Assembly (NCBI GenBank): GCA_937930495.1
Contig: CALGKL010000122.1
Location: 1 to 6,151 of the forward strand
Length of the DNA: 6,151 nt
Direction of reading: 5' to 3'
DNA from: an uncultured Gloeocapsa sp.
GTDB taxonomy: Bacteria > Cyanobacteriota > Cyanobacteriia > Cyanobacteriales > Gloeocapsaceae
Numbering within the stretch: the stretch's first letter is position 1; the number at the start of each line of letters is the position of its first letter. The notes under the pieces are model-generated. The model ran no database searches. It had not been told where the DNA came from and was given only the letters and a program-made list of their open reading frames with translations. The translations under genes were made by a program, and so were the position numbers. Shown piece by piece: positions 5,726 through 6,151 of the stretch.

Positions 5726-6151
5726 ATGGGACAACCCAAGCTATCCATCGTCACTCCCACCCGAGAAGGATTTTCTCAACATTGGTTAACCGAGTTACTA
5801 AAGGTAAAAGGAGATGTAGAATTTATTTTGGTTCATCCTCCTGGATATCAACCAGAATCAATAGCAGATCCCCGCATGTTGCAGATTGTTAGTCCCATTC
5901 GAGGTGAGATTATCCAACGTTTGACGGGATTATTCAACGCTAGGGGAGAATATATCTTAACGATTAACTGTGATGAGTATATCACTCCCGAGATAGTGGC
6001 AATCACCGTGAGTTACTTTCAGGAATTTCCCCAAAGTTGGGTACTCAGACTCAGTAGAAAAAGCTTTGCTTTTGGGGAAAAATCCTCCCTAGACGCACCT
6101 TGGGAGCAAACTCTCCTTGAGACAAACCAATTAGTCCCTATGCCGATCGCC
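5726..6151 (+). CDS. GT-A / family 2-like glycosyltransferase, 3' end outside window
   Basis: Partial: the first 142 codons are present, open to the right edge. The start resembles GT2-type nucleotide-sugar transferases: KLSIVTPTREGFSQHWLTELL (5-25) gives the first beta strand and helix, VEFILVHPPG (31-40) the second strand, and NARGEYILTINCDEYITPE (71-89) the region where GT-A enzymes carry the metal-binding DxD. Here that motif reads Cys-Asp-Glu-Tyr, so the acidic pair is Asp83-Glu84 rather than a strict DxD. The ATG at 5726 is the only start after an in-frame TAA at 5711-5713. It lies 4 bp after dapF and has no SD, so coupling to dapF is likely. The conserved catalytic part of the second half is not in the window, so activity and substrate cannot be judged; a non-catalytic relative is possible. 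Confidence 0.7.
   Translation, partial: MGQPKLSIVTPTREGFSQHWLTELLKVKGDVEFILVHPPGYQPESIADPRMLQIVSPIRGEIIQRLTGLFNARGEYILTINCDEYITPEIVAITVSYFQEFPQSWVLRLSRKSFAFGEKSSLDAPWEQTLLETNQLVPMPIA

Noticed and set aside
1..6151. CRISPR array, tRNA/rRNA genes, insertion sequence, prophage or defence genes
   Set aside because: No spaced direct repeats, cloverleaf, transposase, integrase or terminal repeats were seen; all long open frames are accounted for by the genes listed.

Overview
The window looks like chromosomal DNA of a cyanobacterium. The evidence is a cyanobacterial-type Hfq beside dapF, a ComFB-family protein, a phosphoribulokinase-family protein, and two full HIP1 octamers (GCGATCGC) plus several partial GATCGC sites. 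The DNA is moderately AT-rich. Genes are packed tightly, no rRNA, tRNA, insertion sequence, phage gene or CRISPR array is visible, and species cannot be assigned from the sequence alone.

Left part (1-2080, all on the minus strand, read right to left): a short single-stranded DNA-binding protein gene (ssb), a GT4-family glycosyltransferase 8 bp further on, and after 72 bp the first 162 codons of a polyprenyl-phosphate sugar-1-phosphate transferase that runs off the left edge. The two sugar genes look like part of an exopolysaccharide or lipid-linked glycan cluster: one loads the first sugar onto the lipid carrier and the other extends it. They appear to be read from the ssb promoter, an unusual mix of housekeeping and surface-glycan functions.

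Middle (2081-3240): a 194-bp divergent control region, then a plus-strand gene for a phosphoribulokinase-family enzyme. Catalytic and Ru5P-binding positions are kept, but the P-loop cysteine that light/redox regulation of the Calvin-cycle enzyme relies on is replaced by alanine. It is most likely a second, redox-insensitive paralogue. The control region holds an extended -10 element for ssb inside an 11-bp palindrome, and a 24-codon upstream ORF in frame with the kinase.

Right-middle (3250-4858, minus strand): a compact run hfq, then a secreted M23 zinc peptidase (4-bp gap), then a ComFB-domain protein (stop and start abut). Hfq and ComFB proteins are both tied in cyanobacteria to type IV pili, motility, cyclic-di-GMP signalling and competence, so this may be a cell-surface/pilus regulatory operon. 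It converges on the kinase gene with only 9 bp between stop codons.

Right end (4879-6151, plus strand): dapF (diaminopimelate epimerase, for lysine and peptidoglycan), divergent from hfq with only 20 bp between start codons, then after 4 bp the first 142 codons of a GT-A/family-2-like glycosyltransferase that is cut by the window edge.
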